Shown here piece after piece: positions 12,437-22,812 of a stretch of DNA of 64,000 nt. The notes below the pieces were generated by a model that was not told the DNA's origin, did not search any database, and saw only the letters and a program-made list of their open reading frames with translations. Numbering within the stretch: the first letter of the stretch is position 1; every line of letters begins with the position of its first letter. The position numbers and the translations under genes were made by a program. This DNA comes from Hyparrhenia diplandra (taxonomy: Eukaryota; Streptophyta; Magnoliopsida; Poales; Poaceae), in NCBI GenBank assembly GCA_015847255.1, contig JADLZK010009003.1, positions 183,077-247,076 of the forward strand. The letters are read 5' to 3'.

Positions 12437-12931
12437 TTAGAACATGGTCCGGTATGGCGAGATTTGGTCGGATTTAGAAAGAAGATCATATCGTTCCCAA
12501 TAGGTACTCAATGATTCATCATGATTTTGTTTTGAGGATAGGATTGAGAGCCTAAAGTTAACTAGTTTTGACATGGGAAAGAAATCAGCATAAAATTCGA
12601 TTAAACAAGTTTCCCAATTGCCACCCATTCTTTCTCTATTTCTATTGTACCATTGGCGAGCTTTTCCTTTCAAAGAGAATGGAAAGAGCGTCCAAAGGAT
12701 TGTTTTAGGGGACATGCCTTCAATATGTAGACATTTACATGTCTCCTCAAAAGTTTGGAGATGAATAAAAGGATTTTCGTCTAATTCTCTAGAGAAAGTA
12801 TGGTTTTGGACCATCTCTATCAACCTAGGGTGAAACTCATAGGATCTAGCTTGAATAGGTTCGGATGATAGTACAGGTCTACAAGCTTGCCCATTGGGTG
12901 CTAAATTTTTGTAAAGAGGGGTAGTATCCAT
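12437..12931 (-). pseudogene. gag fragment, open frame (Athila copy B)
   Basis: 164 codons starting MDTTPLYKNLAPNGQACRP at 12931, about 120 bases inside the LTR boundary. It contains FIHLQTFEETCKCLHIEGM, LFPFSLKGKARQWYNRNRE and ETCLIEFYADFFPMSKLVNF, the retrotransposon gag (capsid) domain. It stops after SDQISPYRTMF, far short of a full Athila gag, and no zinc knuckle was found. It would form particle shells if complete. Confidence 0.85.
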
Positions 12932-13024
12932 TTGGATAATGATAAGATAAGATAAAATAAAAAGGAAAATCTAAACTAATGATATGATACAAGATTTAGT
13001 TTAGCTCGGATAATCAAGAAACCG

Positions 13025-13044
13025 TTCTCCCCAAGAACGGCGCC
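13025..13044 (-). other. Primer-binding site, copy B
   Basis: The minus strand reads GGCGCCGTTCTTGGGGAGAA eleven bases inside the LTR end. GGCGCCGTT and the following GGGGA agree with the tRNA-Asp-type site seen perfectly at 54749; the middle differs. Confidence 0.65.
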
Positions 13045-13054
13045 TTAAAATGCT

Positions 13055-14333
13055 TGTTGGTAAAAGTTATCCTACAGAATTATTTATAAATTTGTATAGT
13101 CTGCGCAGTAGTTTAACGTAAATGATGAGCACTTCACCCGGGGGTTTAAATATCGAATCCACAGGGGGGAGAATGGTGTGGGAATCTTGAGGCAAGAAAC
13201 TAATCCTCGAGATAATAGAAAGGAACGGGAGTTCGGATAAAAGGTGAGAAGAATTCTATGGTCGTCTAGCTTATACTCTTGTAAGGCTTATAGATATTCT
13301 TTAATGGGGATCGTACTCAAGAGAAGGTAAGGGCGAAACTTACTATCTCCCAAGCACTCGAGATCCTACGAATCCTATCTACGGGATGTGGAATACAAAG
13401 GACTCAATGGTAATTGTCACTACCACGATCTACCACTATCCGGCAAGTAGGGAGCAATTATGAGTTATCTAGTATAGACACCACGTCTACACTAGAAGTA
13501 ACAACTTCAATTCAAGAGTGACAAGAATCAAAGTACTCTAATGAGTCATAAACCAAAAGAAATATAAATAAGTGAACTTACTAAACTATAAGGTTGATCC
13601 ACCAAAGAAGTCTCAAGATCAAGTGCAATGAAGCCTTTGATCCCGTGAGGTACAAGCGTAGAGAGTCACCGATGGATCCGGTACTTCTCCTTACTTCTCC
13701 TCAACTCTTCTAATTATCTCTCAAGAACGGATCTAGAACTCTAATCAAGTTCTTTTGATCTATCTCTCAACTTTCTACTAATCTCTCTCAACTTGATCTA
13801 GCTCTTCTAATTAGAAAGGTATGGCTCTAGCTATGATCGAAATGAAGTCGATGAATAATGATTTTCATGCCTAAGGCCGGAGGTAGGACCCTCCTTATAT
13901 AGTCCCGCGGATGAATGCTGGCCCTTGGATCAAACCGACTTCAATAACAGCGTAGATGCAACCACAAGGTCGGTGGTGAACCGACATAAGAGGGAGAGGC
14001 CGACCGGTGGGACCCACGGCGGCGCCGCCTGTAGACCCTAGCGGGCGCCCGGCCGTGGTGGACCCCCGCCTCCGGTCTTTTCCCGTGTCTTCGGTGTCTT
14101 CTAGAATGTTTTAGTTCACTTTTCGGATCGAAAGTCTTCTCTCGTAAATCTTCTTATTATATGGGGGTTTTCTCTCAATTTCCCGATATTTTCTGTTAAG
14201 TCCCCGAAAAGATATAAATCACCAAAACTCGTGGAACTTTATCGATTATAACACCTATTCTATGCCTTCTATTCTTTTTATACCTTTATTATGTATTTAA
14301 TTGACACATAAAAACATGGCTTAAGAGGTGTCA
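13055..14333 (-). mobile_element. Outer LTR of the Athila array
   Basis: 5' LTR of copy B, homologous to 5817-7096 over its whole length. The outer edge reads TGACACCTC on the minus strand, whereas the inner LTR has TGTTGACACC. Either three terminal bases are lost or the true LTR start is TGACACC. Foreign GC-rich sequence begins at 14334. Confidence 0.88.
13893..13901 (-). promoter_or_regulatory. LTR TATA box (outer LTR)
   Basis: Minus-strand TATATAAGG, identical in position to 6647-6655 of the other LTR. Confidence 0.6.
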
Positions 14334-17300
14334 CGATCAGCAAAGACGAAGGATCAAAGACGGTGGAACTTACGAGGGGAGAAGACGTACCTTGGCGGTC
14401 ACCGCCAACCCAAACATCACGCCATGCTCATCCGCGGCGACCTTTGGAGCTGGTCCTTCTCCTTTCTAAGGGTTTCCCCCTCGGACACCGGCTCCCGATG
14501 CGCGGGCGTTCAAGGCGTCGCACATCTCCGCCTACTTCCTCGCCTCCTCCGGGATTTGTCCCGCTTCGTCATTGGCCTCCCCGAGGGGCCTGGAGGGATC
14601 GCTTCCGAGCGTCCTCAAAATCTTGGCTCATCAGAGCCATTTCGGCCGCCCGGCTTGTCGGCCTCGGACCTGGCCTTGATGAGCTCTCGCCGCCGGAGCC
14701 CCGTCGCCGAGACTCCCTCTCCTCGGCGAGCAAAGAAGCCGGGACGTCTCGCCTGGGCTCGGATCGGCTTCACCCGCGTCGCCCAAAGGGCGTTCCGGTT
14801 CAGGGCGTTCGGCGAAGGAGCTCGGACTTCTCCTTGGCAAATTTGTCGGAGGCTCGCAACGGGGACACCGCGGATTACGACGCATGCACAAAGAAAATGC
14901 AGCAAGAAATAACAGCCAAGACACTCACCGCGTCGGCCTCGACAAGGCGTCGGGTTATTGCGTCGCCGATCTTCACAAAGGTCTGTCATGCCCATCGGGC
15001 GGATCTCGCTCATGAGCCCTCCACGCCCGGGACTTCGGGACGGTCGCCGATCACCACGGCGGCCGGACCCCGGGCGCATCACCCAAGGTCAGGGGGAGGA
15101 CCGCCCCTGGACGGCTCCTCGGGAATATCGCCTCCACCGGCAACTCCCGCAGCTCGGGAACCCGGACCAATAGAAGTCCAAGGGCCCTTTCATGCTAACC
15201 ACGGGCACTGCCTCACCATCGCCGAAGACGACGCCCCACCAAGGACCGCGTCTAGTCCGGGCGCATGAAGCAACGGAAGTCGGGATTGTACTCCTCATGA
15301 GCCCTGGACCCGCAGGGAGCCGGCGCGCAGCGGGGGCCTTTGCGTCTCCGCCGCCTCGAAGGGCTCCTCCTAAGAAAACTCCTGGACAAAGGAGCTTGGC
15401 TCCTCGGGAGGGGCGGCCTCGTCATGAGTCCTCTCAAACAGCCCCGAGGGCTCAGCGCCGGGCTGGTGTCACACGCAGCCCCGTCGGGCCCTCCAAGTCG
15501 ATCGCCATCGGCCGGGTGGACGACCCGCCATCACCTCCATGGGCTTGCCCCACCTCGGGAGGAAGTCTCGGCCGCCCGGCTCGGGCCCGATCCCTCCCGA
15601 GGCTCGGGGCTAACGCCTCCCGGGAGAGGCAACACCACACGGGGCCCCGACGCAGACGGACGATGTCTTGATGGGACGACCCGGACTCGGGCCCGGCCGA
15701 GGCCTCGCCGACCGCCTTCGGGGCCTTCTTAGGGTGCAAGGTCGAGTGAGGGCCCCCGCTTCCCGAAGCCAAGAACACATCGAAAAGAAGCCAAAAGATA
15801 CAAGAAGAGAAGCAACTGCGCGAGCACAAAGGGACTCACGAGGCCCGAGGGATCGCCTTGGGGCGGAGCCGGCGGGCGCGGGAAGGCTGCGACCCGGGCG
15901 TCGACTTGACTCACGGGCCGTCTCCTCCACGGCTTCCGACGCCACGGGAGCCGGTTCGACGGGCGTCACCGGCTCTTCACCCCCGAACCGCACCTTGCGG
16001 CGCCGGCACCCACATCGGGAAGCGTCGGCTCTTCCCTCCGAGCCGCACCTTGCGGCACCGAGGTACCCACGTCGGGTAAAACCTCGGGACCACCCGGTGG
16101 TCCCTGAGGCCTTTGGCCGGAAGGACCACAGGGGCGCTAGTCCCAGCCTCCTCAGACGCCTCGGGCTCATAGCGAAACCCCCGAGTAGGTCGGCAACCCC
16201 AGGGCTCGGGCCCGACGAGCCTCCCGATCATCATCCGACGAGTTCACGATGAACTCGTCCTCCTCCTCATCCTCGTCCTCCTCGGTGGTCGAGGTATCGA
16301 GCGACCGCCCCGCCTCGGGCTGCTCGGCTCGGCGGTTGGCGCGAGCCACATTCCTCTTCTTCTTCTCCTCCTTCTTCAACGCCGTGCTCTCTCCCGCTCA
16401 TTCCGAAGCGCACGCCTAGCGGCATCTAGATCGGGCACGGGCAGGGGGGAGTCGTGATAGTTCAAACGACCCTGCAAGAAGATGGAATAAGAACCACCGC
16501 GGCGGGAGCATGGCGGCAATAAGACAATACAAGAACGCTGAAACCAAAAGGCACTTACCAAGGAGATGTACCCACGGAGGGCGCATAGGGATCCTCGGGA
16601 TCTCGGTCGGGGCATTGGACCCCAATGCCTCCTTCACCCTCTTGGCCGGGCCATCGGTGGAAGCGAAGGGGCGACATCCGAGACTCCTCAAGACCGCAAC
16701 CGAGGAGGTCATCGGTACATGCACAAATGGCGAGCCATCAATGGCAACACCCGACGCCGATGAAAAGCAACAACCACGGCCGCCGCGTTCACGCCCTCTT
16801 CTCGAACCGCATCACCGCGCCTCGGGCCCTCGGCCGGGGCTGAACCGCCGAGGGAGGACCCGGGAACCACTTCTCGGACGCCGCTTGAGAACGCGCCCCG
16901 GTGTACGCGCTGGAAGCTCATTCCGTCATTACGGAGGTAGAACCACCGGTCCCCGCCACCCTTTGTTGGAGGAGGTGAGCTTGGAAAGGATGTACCCATC
17001 AGCTCGGCTCAGCCTCGTCTGCTCCGATCGGACTTGGAGCGCGCAACCACCGACGCGCAACGCCCTCCATGGCGCACCCCTCGCCACCGAAGCAGTGGTG
17101 ATGTCCGCCTTAAAGAACCACAACCAAAGGTCCCAATGCGGCTCGATCCCCAGGAATCCCTCACAGAGGGCGACGAAGATGGCGGCCTGGGAGACCGAGT
17201 TCGGGGGCAGATGGTGAAGCTCAATGTCGTAGTAATGGAGGATCGCGCGAATGAACCGGCCCGCCGGCATCCCGAACCCGCGCCGGTGAAGATCGATAAG

Positions 17301-17501
17301 GCTCTCTACGTAGCCATCAGGAGGGTTAGGCTCCTCCTCGGCCCAATCCGGGACTACCCACTCCGGCCGCTCGGCGTCGGTGCACGGGACGAAGGAGCCC
17401 CTCCTCAACCAGTCCGGCTTATCCTCCGTCGCCGACGTTCTTGGCCACGGCTCGGCGTCAAGCACCTCCCGCACATTGTCGCCGCCACCGGATTGCGCCA
17501 T
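14334..17501 (-). pseudogene. Antisense intron-containing gene of a Tat/Retand-like element (PF04195-type domain)
   Basis: The minus-strand frame starts at ATG 17501-17499 with MAQSGGGDNVREVLDAEP. It has WVVPDWAEEEPNPPDGYVES, FGMPAGRFIRAILHYYDIEL, NSVSQAAIFVALCEGFLGIE and PHWDLWLWFFKAD, the wording I recall for the plant 'putative gypsy-type transposon' family (PF04195). After LTSSNKGW a frameshift near 16950 leads to RWFYLRNDG. Downstream come a GT-AG intron (16472-16558), a basic then acidic stretch (TSTTEEDEDEEEDEF, near 16260), and further donor-like sites near 15837 and 14931. The gene is cut at 14334 by the Athila LTR. Antisense genes before the 3' LTR are known in the Grande/Retand group; function unknown. 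Confidence 0.7.
16472..16558 (-). other. GT-AG intron in the antisense element gene
   Basis: On the minus strand the donor is TTG|GTAAGTGCC at 16558 and the acceptor is TCTTCTTGCAG at 16472. The 87-bp interval has a T-rich 3' part. Good splice signals at both ends argue that the antisense frame is, or was, a real spliced gene. Confidence 0.65.
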
Positions 17502-17685
17502 GGATAGACGGGAGAACGAGGAACGGTGACCGCCCGGCAACACCACACCGCACGAGCACGAGGCAAGTGGATCTCTCCCTCAATCTCTCCTTATCCTTCT
17601 CTCTATTTCCTAATTGCCGCGGCAAGAAGGCAAGGAGGCGATAGCAAGAACAAAGGAGCAACCATGCGCCGCCGCCGTGACTCGA

Positions 17686-17692
17686 ATTTATA
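17686..17692 (-). promoter_or_regulatory. TATA box of the antisense gene
   Basis: Minus-strand CCTATAAATTCG lies about 185 bases upstream of the ATG at 17501, a normal core-promoter spacing with a ~150-base leader. It points away from the element's own plus-strand LTR promoter. Confidence 0.5.
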
Positions 17693-19203
17693 GGGAAGGG
17701 AAGGCGAACCGCCCGCCTGGGCAAACGAACCGACGCCTGGAATGGACGGCCCACGATGGAACGGGAACCGCTCATCCGACGGCTTAGCCGCGCCGCAGAG
17801 CCGTCAATCAAGAGCATTAATGCACCTCGACGGTGCTCTCGATTACCACCCCTGACGAGAGCCACAGGGCCACGTCCCATCGGACTGGAATCGTCACGCC
17901 GCCTCGAGCGCGGCAAGGAGACACCTCGTCTTCCACTCAGGGGCAAAATCGTCCGGACGTCCATATCCAGCAGGCGCCCGAGCCCTAAGGGGCAAAAAAG
18001 TCAGTCCGATGGCGGTTCTCGCCCCCGGCGAGGACCAGTCGAGCCTCGGGCTGATGCACGTCAACGTGCACTTTACGTTCCAGAGGTTGCCAGGCTGGGC
18101 CCCCACGGGGTTTCTACAGTCGCCTCAGGATAACCCGAACCAGGGACAGGATGGAAATGCACAACCGGCTATACCCGAGCCCCCTCGGGGGCTCGGGATT
18201 TCTGATCGTGTTTAAGACCCGCGGGTCTTGTTTATAGAGATGTCCCATCCGTGGGAGGCTTACAGACCCTCGGGGGTTGACCTGTCAAACCCCGGGATCT
18301 GCTAAACGGTCCGTAGGTTCTCATGGGGTGAATCCTAGATCACATAGTCGACCCTTGCTCGGCGAGGGCACGGGCACCCCACTTAAACCCGACCCGTTAC
18401 AACGTTCAAACGGAACACACCATGGTCGGCTTCCGGGGCACCGAGGTGTGTCTCCCCCTCCTCCTCCCTCTCGGGAGGGCGACGAGGAGCGTATAATCAA
18501 AGTCGAGGAAGCCTGGGATGACCTTGCACACATAAGCGCGGGCCTCGGGCCGCCCACGCAAAAACGAACAGACTCCGCACAAACAAGCGCAAAATAGAGC
18601 TGTTTTGGCCTTGCCCGGCGTGCGAGGTTTAAAAACCCTCGAAGGAATCCGCCATTCCTCGAGGCCCCGGGGGCTACACCCAGCGGTGCGCTCGCAGCAC
18701 CCATTGTAGACGAACCACCCCGAGAAGAAACACCCAAGGCGACGGGAATGGCACAACCCCGGGCGAGTCCATACCGCTCGGGGCTCGGGGCTACCGCCGG
18801 GGACCTAAATATTGGGCCCCGAGACATTCTCCAAATAACGAACTGGCGTCGGCCCATCGGCCCGGTAAATCCCAGCCCGCCACCATCCCGCTCCAAAGAA
18901 CGGCCCAACGGGCGATAGACCAGGCCAAAGAGCCACGGCGCATACATGAAGCCGAGTCGCCCACAAGCGGCCCACAGTGAGTCACCACGACGAAGGACAC
19001 CGAGTAGTTTCTCGCCTTAATTTCCAAGCCGGGTCTTTGACCCGAGCTTGTCTTCATCCACGAATCTCCCACGACCAAACGGTCAAGATGGAGCTCGCTA
19101 CGCTCAACAATGACAAGGTCAAGAACCCTTACAAGACGGAGAACCGTAACGCTCCACGTCATCACCAACCGACCCAGGGCTCGGACTCAACCCCAATCTC
19201 CGT

Positions 19204-19398
19204 CTCGCCCGAGGGAGACCCAGCTCTCCATCCTCGGGTGCTTAGACCCCGCCTCGCCCGAGGGAGACACAGCTCTCCATCCTCGGGCGCATGGACTCCG
19301 CCTCGCCCGAGGGTGGCCTAGCTCACCACCCTCGGGCGCAAAATCTCCGCCTCGTCCGAGGGAGACCCAGCTCTCCATCCTCGGGCGAGGTAGCCCAA
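19204..19398 (+). repeat. 4 x 49-bp tandem repeat with internal dyads
   Basis: Units start at 19204, 19253, 19302 and 19351, exactly 49 bases apart. Each begins ctcgcccgaggg (ctcgtccgaggg in the last) and contains the partly inverted cctcgggcg about 30 bases on, so each unit could form a small hairpin. It lies in the LTR about 500-700 bases upstream of its TATA box. Confidence 0.85.
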
Positions 19399-19896
19399 CC
19401 GTCTCACCCAGGGTCGCCGACCCTCGGGCATGGGAGGTTCCGGCTGGAGGAAGGGAAACTGCATTTAATGCGGTTGCGCAGTGACGAGGCACCGGGGCCA
19501 TCGATTACGCCTGATCCAAATCGGCTCGCCAAATCGCTCCCCAATCCGACTGATGGGACACAAAGCTGGGCCGGTGACGTATTACGCCGCCCAGCACGGG
19601 AAACCAGGACAACACTGTTCATTCCCAAAAACACCGCCAAGACGCCACGTTGGGCCAGACCCTCGGGCGCATGACACGCCACAGCCGGCGTTCCTGGGAC
19701 CGCCCCTCGCCATGCGGACTGTGAGGGACGCCTCACAGACCCTCGGGGCCGCACCGGGAAATGAGATCAGGACGCGTGTCTTCATCAAGCGACGTCCAAG
19801 CCAACCGACCCTCGGCTGCGCACATGCAACAAGTGTAGCCTCGGGAGTTAGCCACCTAGGCACCTACAAATGTAAACATTATTTCCCTCTTCCTAC

Positions 19897-19904
19897 TATA
19901 AAAG
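19897..19904 (+). promoter_or_regulatory. TATA box of the Tat/Retand-like LTR
   Basis: TATAAAAG within tcctactataaaaggggg, followed by a GC-rich leader, about 330 bases before the LTR end. Confidence 0.6.
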
Positions 19905-20230
19905 GGGGAGTAATGCCCCATTAGCGGGGGATCGACCGATCGCAAATTCAGCCAGTCAACCACCACCACCACCACTACCACGATCGTGGGGCTTGAGACC
20001 AGCTTCTCTCCCTCACGCCGCTTGTAACCCCTACTACAAGCTCTCCTTTGAGCGCGAGGTAACACGAGCAGGACACCACCCGCTGGACGTAGGGCCCCGT
20101 TGGCCTGAACCAGGATAAACCCACCGTGTCCGTATCCATCTTGCGCTACGCCATTGGGGGAGGAGGCACACGGCCTAGAAATTCTTTATTGCCGGCACCC
20201 GAGGCACCCGAGGCTCTCGGAACGCCGACA

Positions 20231-20441
20231 CTTATAGATGAGATAGCCCCTTGCACACCAAAATTACCTAAAATAACTCTAACTTAAGATAGAAGCAGAC
20301 TCGGACTCAGAGAGCGCGGGGAGAGGCGGCGGCGGCGGGGGGCGCCGGCCCCCCCGCGCGCGCCCGGGCCCCTCCCTGGGCCGGGGTTCGCCGCGTGGCC
20401 CGATTAGCCACTTTCGTGGCGGCCCAATTTTGGTTCATGAC
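20231..20441 (+). mobile_element. 3' end of an older LTR hosting the Tat/Retand-like insertion
   Basis: Starts cttatagatgagatagcccc and ends ggttcatgaca. The LTRs at 41546-42189 and 44813-45465 contain the equivalent cttataaatgagatagcccc and end gggacatgaca, so this is the last ~210 bases of a related LTR. The homology starts exactly where the Tat/Retand-like LTR stops (20230), so that element inserted into this LTR; the rest should lie upstream of the window. Confidence 0.65.
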
Positions 20442-20965
20442 AGTTATCCCATAGCAACGCACGGACGCTTACCTAGTATGTTTATAAAGTTAAAGCACTT
20501 TAACTAGTTAGTGCTACTTGCAAGAGTGGGAAAACCACAGAACTAATTGTCATATCCCATATTCATGCCACGTCGATCTAATCTGCGCACTACTTCAACT
20601 TTTCTATATGTTGGCAAAGAAGCTGTGTAATTTATAATCTGAGGTTGCAATTTCTAGTGTTCCACCAAAGGCACCTTCGTGATTGTGTCAGTGGAGTCAT
20701 GGAGTGCAATAAGCTAGATAGTGCTCTTGTCACCTCTGATCCATCATCCATATCATTTGATCTAGTCTTGGTGCCATCGAAAACTACATCCACCTCAAGA
20801 TGATGGGCATGCATGAATGCCACAATCTCTAGGCTCTACACATATGGTGATGGGCTGCTGCTTTATCTTCAACCTCCCGTCACTGCACCGGTGCACGCTG
20901 CTTGCTGCTTGCCTGCGGCATATGTCGTCGTGATCACTGCACCACTTGCATCACACCAGCTGCAC
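20442..20965. other. Intergenic, with dispersed-repeat motif and Prx-1 upstream region
   Basis: Begins gttatcccatagcaacgcac, nearly the reverse complement of gtgcattgctacgggataac at 38701-38720, a shared dispersed-repeat edge I could not classify. The rest (about 20520-20965) shows no coding signal and leads into the Prx-1 promoter. Confidence 0.5.
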
Positions 20966-20975
20966 GTATATATAT
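20966..20975 (+). promoter_or_regulatory. Prx-1 TATA box
   Basis: tatatatata about 90 bases upstream of the ATG at 21061, implying transcription from about 21000. The sequence ahead of it (gatcactgcaccacttgcatc, first 20 bases from 20931) resembles DNA at 26139-26160 ahead of Prx-2. Confidence 0.6.
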
Positions 20976-21060
20976 AGATCTCAGCTGGCCGCACGCCGCC
21001 CACTTCATTTGGTCGCACGCCGTAACACTAACACTGAAGAAGAAGAACTACGACCAAACA

Positions 21061-22056
21061 ATGGTATCTTGCACCAACTTGAGGCTTTTGGCGGTGGCGC
21101 TCCTGGCAGCGCTGGCGGCCATGTCGGCCACCGTCTGCTCGGCGCAGCAGCTCCGGCGCAACTACTACGCGAGCGTGTGCCCAAACGTGGAGTCAATCGT
21201 GCGCGACGCGGTAACGAAGAAGTACCGGGAGACGTTCATCACGGTGGGCGCGACGGTGCACCTCTTCTTCCACGACTGCTTCGTCGAGGGCTGCGACGCC
21301 TCGGTGGTGGTGGCCTCCACGCCCAACTCCACCGCGGAGAAGGATCACCCCGTCAACCTCTCCCTTGCCGGCGACGGCTTCGACACGGTGATCCGTGCCA
21401 AGGCGGCCGTCGACGCGGTGCCGCGGTGCCGGAACCGCGTCTCATGCGCCGACATCCTGGCCATGGCCACACGCGACGCCATCGCGCTGGCCGGCGGGCC
21501 GTCGTACGCTGTCGAGCTCGGCCGCCTCGACGGGCTGAGCTCGACGCGGCGACCAGCGTGAACGGAAGCTGGCGCCGCCGACGTTCGACCTGGACCAGCT
21601 GACCGCGCTGTTCGCGCGCAACGGGCTGTCCGGGAGGACATGGTGGCGCTGTCGGCCGGGCACACGGTGGGGTTCGCGCACTGCGGCACGTTCACCACGC
21701 GGATCCGTGGCGCGGCGGCGCCGGACCTGACGCTGAACCGGAGCCTGGCGGAGAAGCTGGCGGCGTGGTGCCCCGACGGCGTGGACCCGCGCATCGCAGT
21801 GACCATGGACGTGGTGACGCCGCGGGTGTTCGACAACCAGTACTTCCGGAATTTGCAGGTCGGGATGGGCCTCCTGGCGTCGGACCAGCTGTTGTACACG
21901 GACCCCAGGTCCAGGCCCATTGTGGACACGTTGGCGGGGAGTAGTGTGGCGTTTGAACGGGCCTTTGTGGAGGCTATCACGAAGATGGGCCGGATTGGGG
22001 TCAAGACGGGGGCCCAAGGGAACATCCGACGAAACTGTGCAGTGCTCAATAATTGA
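21061..22056 (+). CDS. Class III peroxidase, single exon, with three 1-base deletions (Prx-1)
   Basis: Secretory plant peroxidase (H2O2-dependent oxidation of phenolics in the cell wall). Signal peptide MVSCTNLRLLAVALLAALAA..SA; the mature part starts near QQLRRNYYASVCPNVESIV. Distal His71 is in FFHDCFVEGCDAS and the proximal His is in LSAGHTVGFAHC (codon 21661). The end is GNIRRNCAVLNN. Its 996 bases fit the usual ~330 residues, and wording such as AGDGFDTVIRAKAAVDAVP places it near Arabidopsis PER16/45/51/73. Single bases appear to be missing near 21547, 21565 and 21632; together they restore the frame, which suggests sequencing error. Distal Arg38 (horseradish numbering) is His here (codon 21259-21261). 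No introns, unlike Prx-2. ATG 21061 is chosen because the signal peptide follows it. Confidence 0.88.
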
Positions 22057-22812
22057 TAATTCTCAAAAAAAAAAGTGCTCAATAATTGACGACCTGATGA
22101 ATGCAATTAAAAGTGATGATGAACAAATTTGTCATGGTAAGTTGTTGTAGTACACTGCAAGTAAGCGAAGTCTCTTATATATCGACCCACTTGTCAGTCT
22201 CGGCAAGACAAGTAATGAGACAGGAGTTTGTTTTGTACGGTTTTCAGTAGCGTCCAAAAGGCTAAATTAAGGCACTTTATTTCAAAGATGGTCTGGTCAT
22301 TTGTAGTTTGTAGAGCCCAATCGATCGAGTTGTTTCTCACCTCCATATACATATATGTAGTACTGTATTTATAAGTAAAAGTTTGATTGTTTGAGCTAAT
22401 TCAGAATGAGTGTGCATCTCACTGTTCACTCTCCAATAGATGTGGAGGCTAGTGCTTGGCGTGGGTATTAATCATTTTCAGTTTAGTCCACTGGAGGGAT
22501 CGAGTACTTTCCATGAACTAGCAGATGCAGTTGATCGATGGACTTGAGACTGTCAGTCAGTCTTTGCTGACCGTCGATTAGAGACAGGCGTCACTTTGAG
22601 TTTCAGTCCACTGGCAAATTGCATTCGCACGTCCTTGTCACGTCACTACGTGGATGGCTCGATCAAGTTGTGTCGTCGATTCCATGATCAGACCGTCCAT
22701 ATTATTAGTCAGGTCATATTCGAATCAATTCCTACTACCAATCATCACTTGAGTCACAACAGTGCTGTAGTTCATTCAATATATATATAATATAATGGGC
22801 AGAAGCACATTG
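22057..22812. other. Prx-1 3' flank, non-coding
   Basis: No gene seen. The first ~150 bases resemble 51106-51250 after the Prx-3 fragment, so the duplication that made Prx-3 included this flank. Around 22595-22680 is a partial relative of the duplicated block below (cacgtcactacgt region). Confidence 0.55.

Larger units (their letters stand above)
7097..13054 (-). mobile_element. Athila-type Ty3/Gypsy internal region, copy B
   Basis: Complete internal region bounded by the polypurine tract (7097) and the primer-binding site (13025-13044), between LTRs 5817-7096 and 13055-14333. The order on the minus strand is gag, protease region, RT, RNase H, integrase, then a ~1.5 kb non-coding tail (7114-8650) with AT-rich sequence and a tandem repeat. 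Coding regions are broken, but longer frames survive than in copy A. The offset to copy A is about 7.22-7.24 kb throughout. Confidence 0.9.
17700..20230 (+). mobile_element. GC-rich 3' LTR (and adjacent sequence) of Tat/Retand-like element
   Basis: Rich in ctcggg/cccgag words, with a plus-strand TATA box (19897), a CA-rich leader (ccaccaccaccaccact near 19962) and a terminus ending ggaacgccgaca at 20230. The left LTR edge was not found; it should lie between the antisense promoter (~17700) and ~18250. No protein domain was recognised. The element is plus-oriented by its LTR promoter. Confidence 0.6.

Noticed and set aside
1..14333. A 7.2-kb satellite-type tandem repeat
   Set aside because: The LTR, primer-binding site and polypurine tract sit at the unit boundaries, so it is a retrotransposon array sharing an LTR.
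14363..16252. Long plus- and minus-strand GC-rich open frames (up to ~300 codons)
   Set aside because: Low-complexity Arg/Pro/Ser-rich translations in every frame of GC-rich DNA; only the minus-strand frame with the PF04195-like wording and splice sites is supported.
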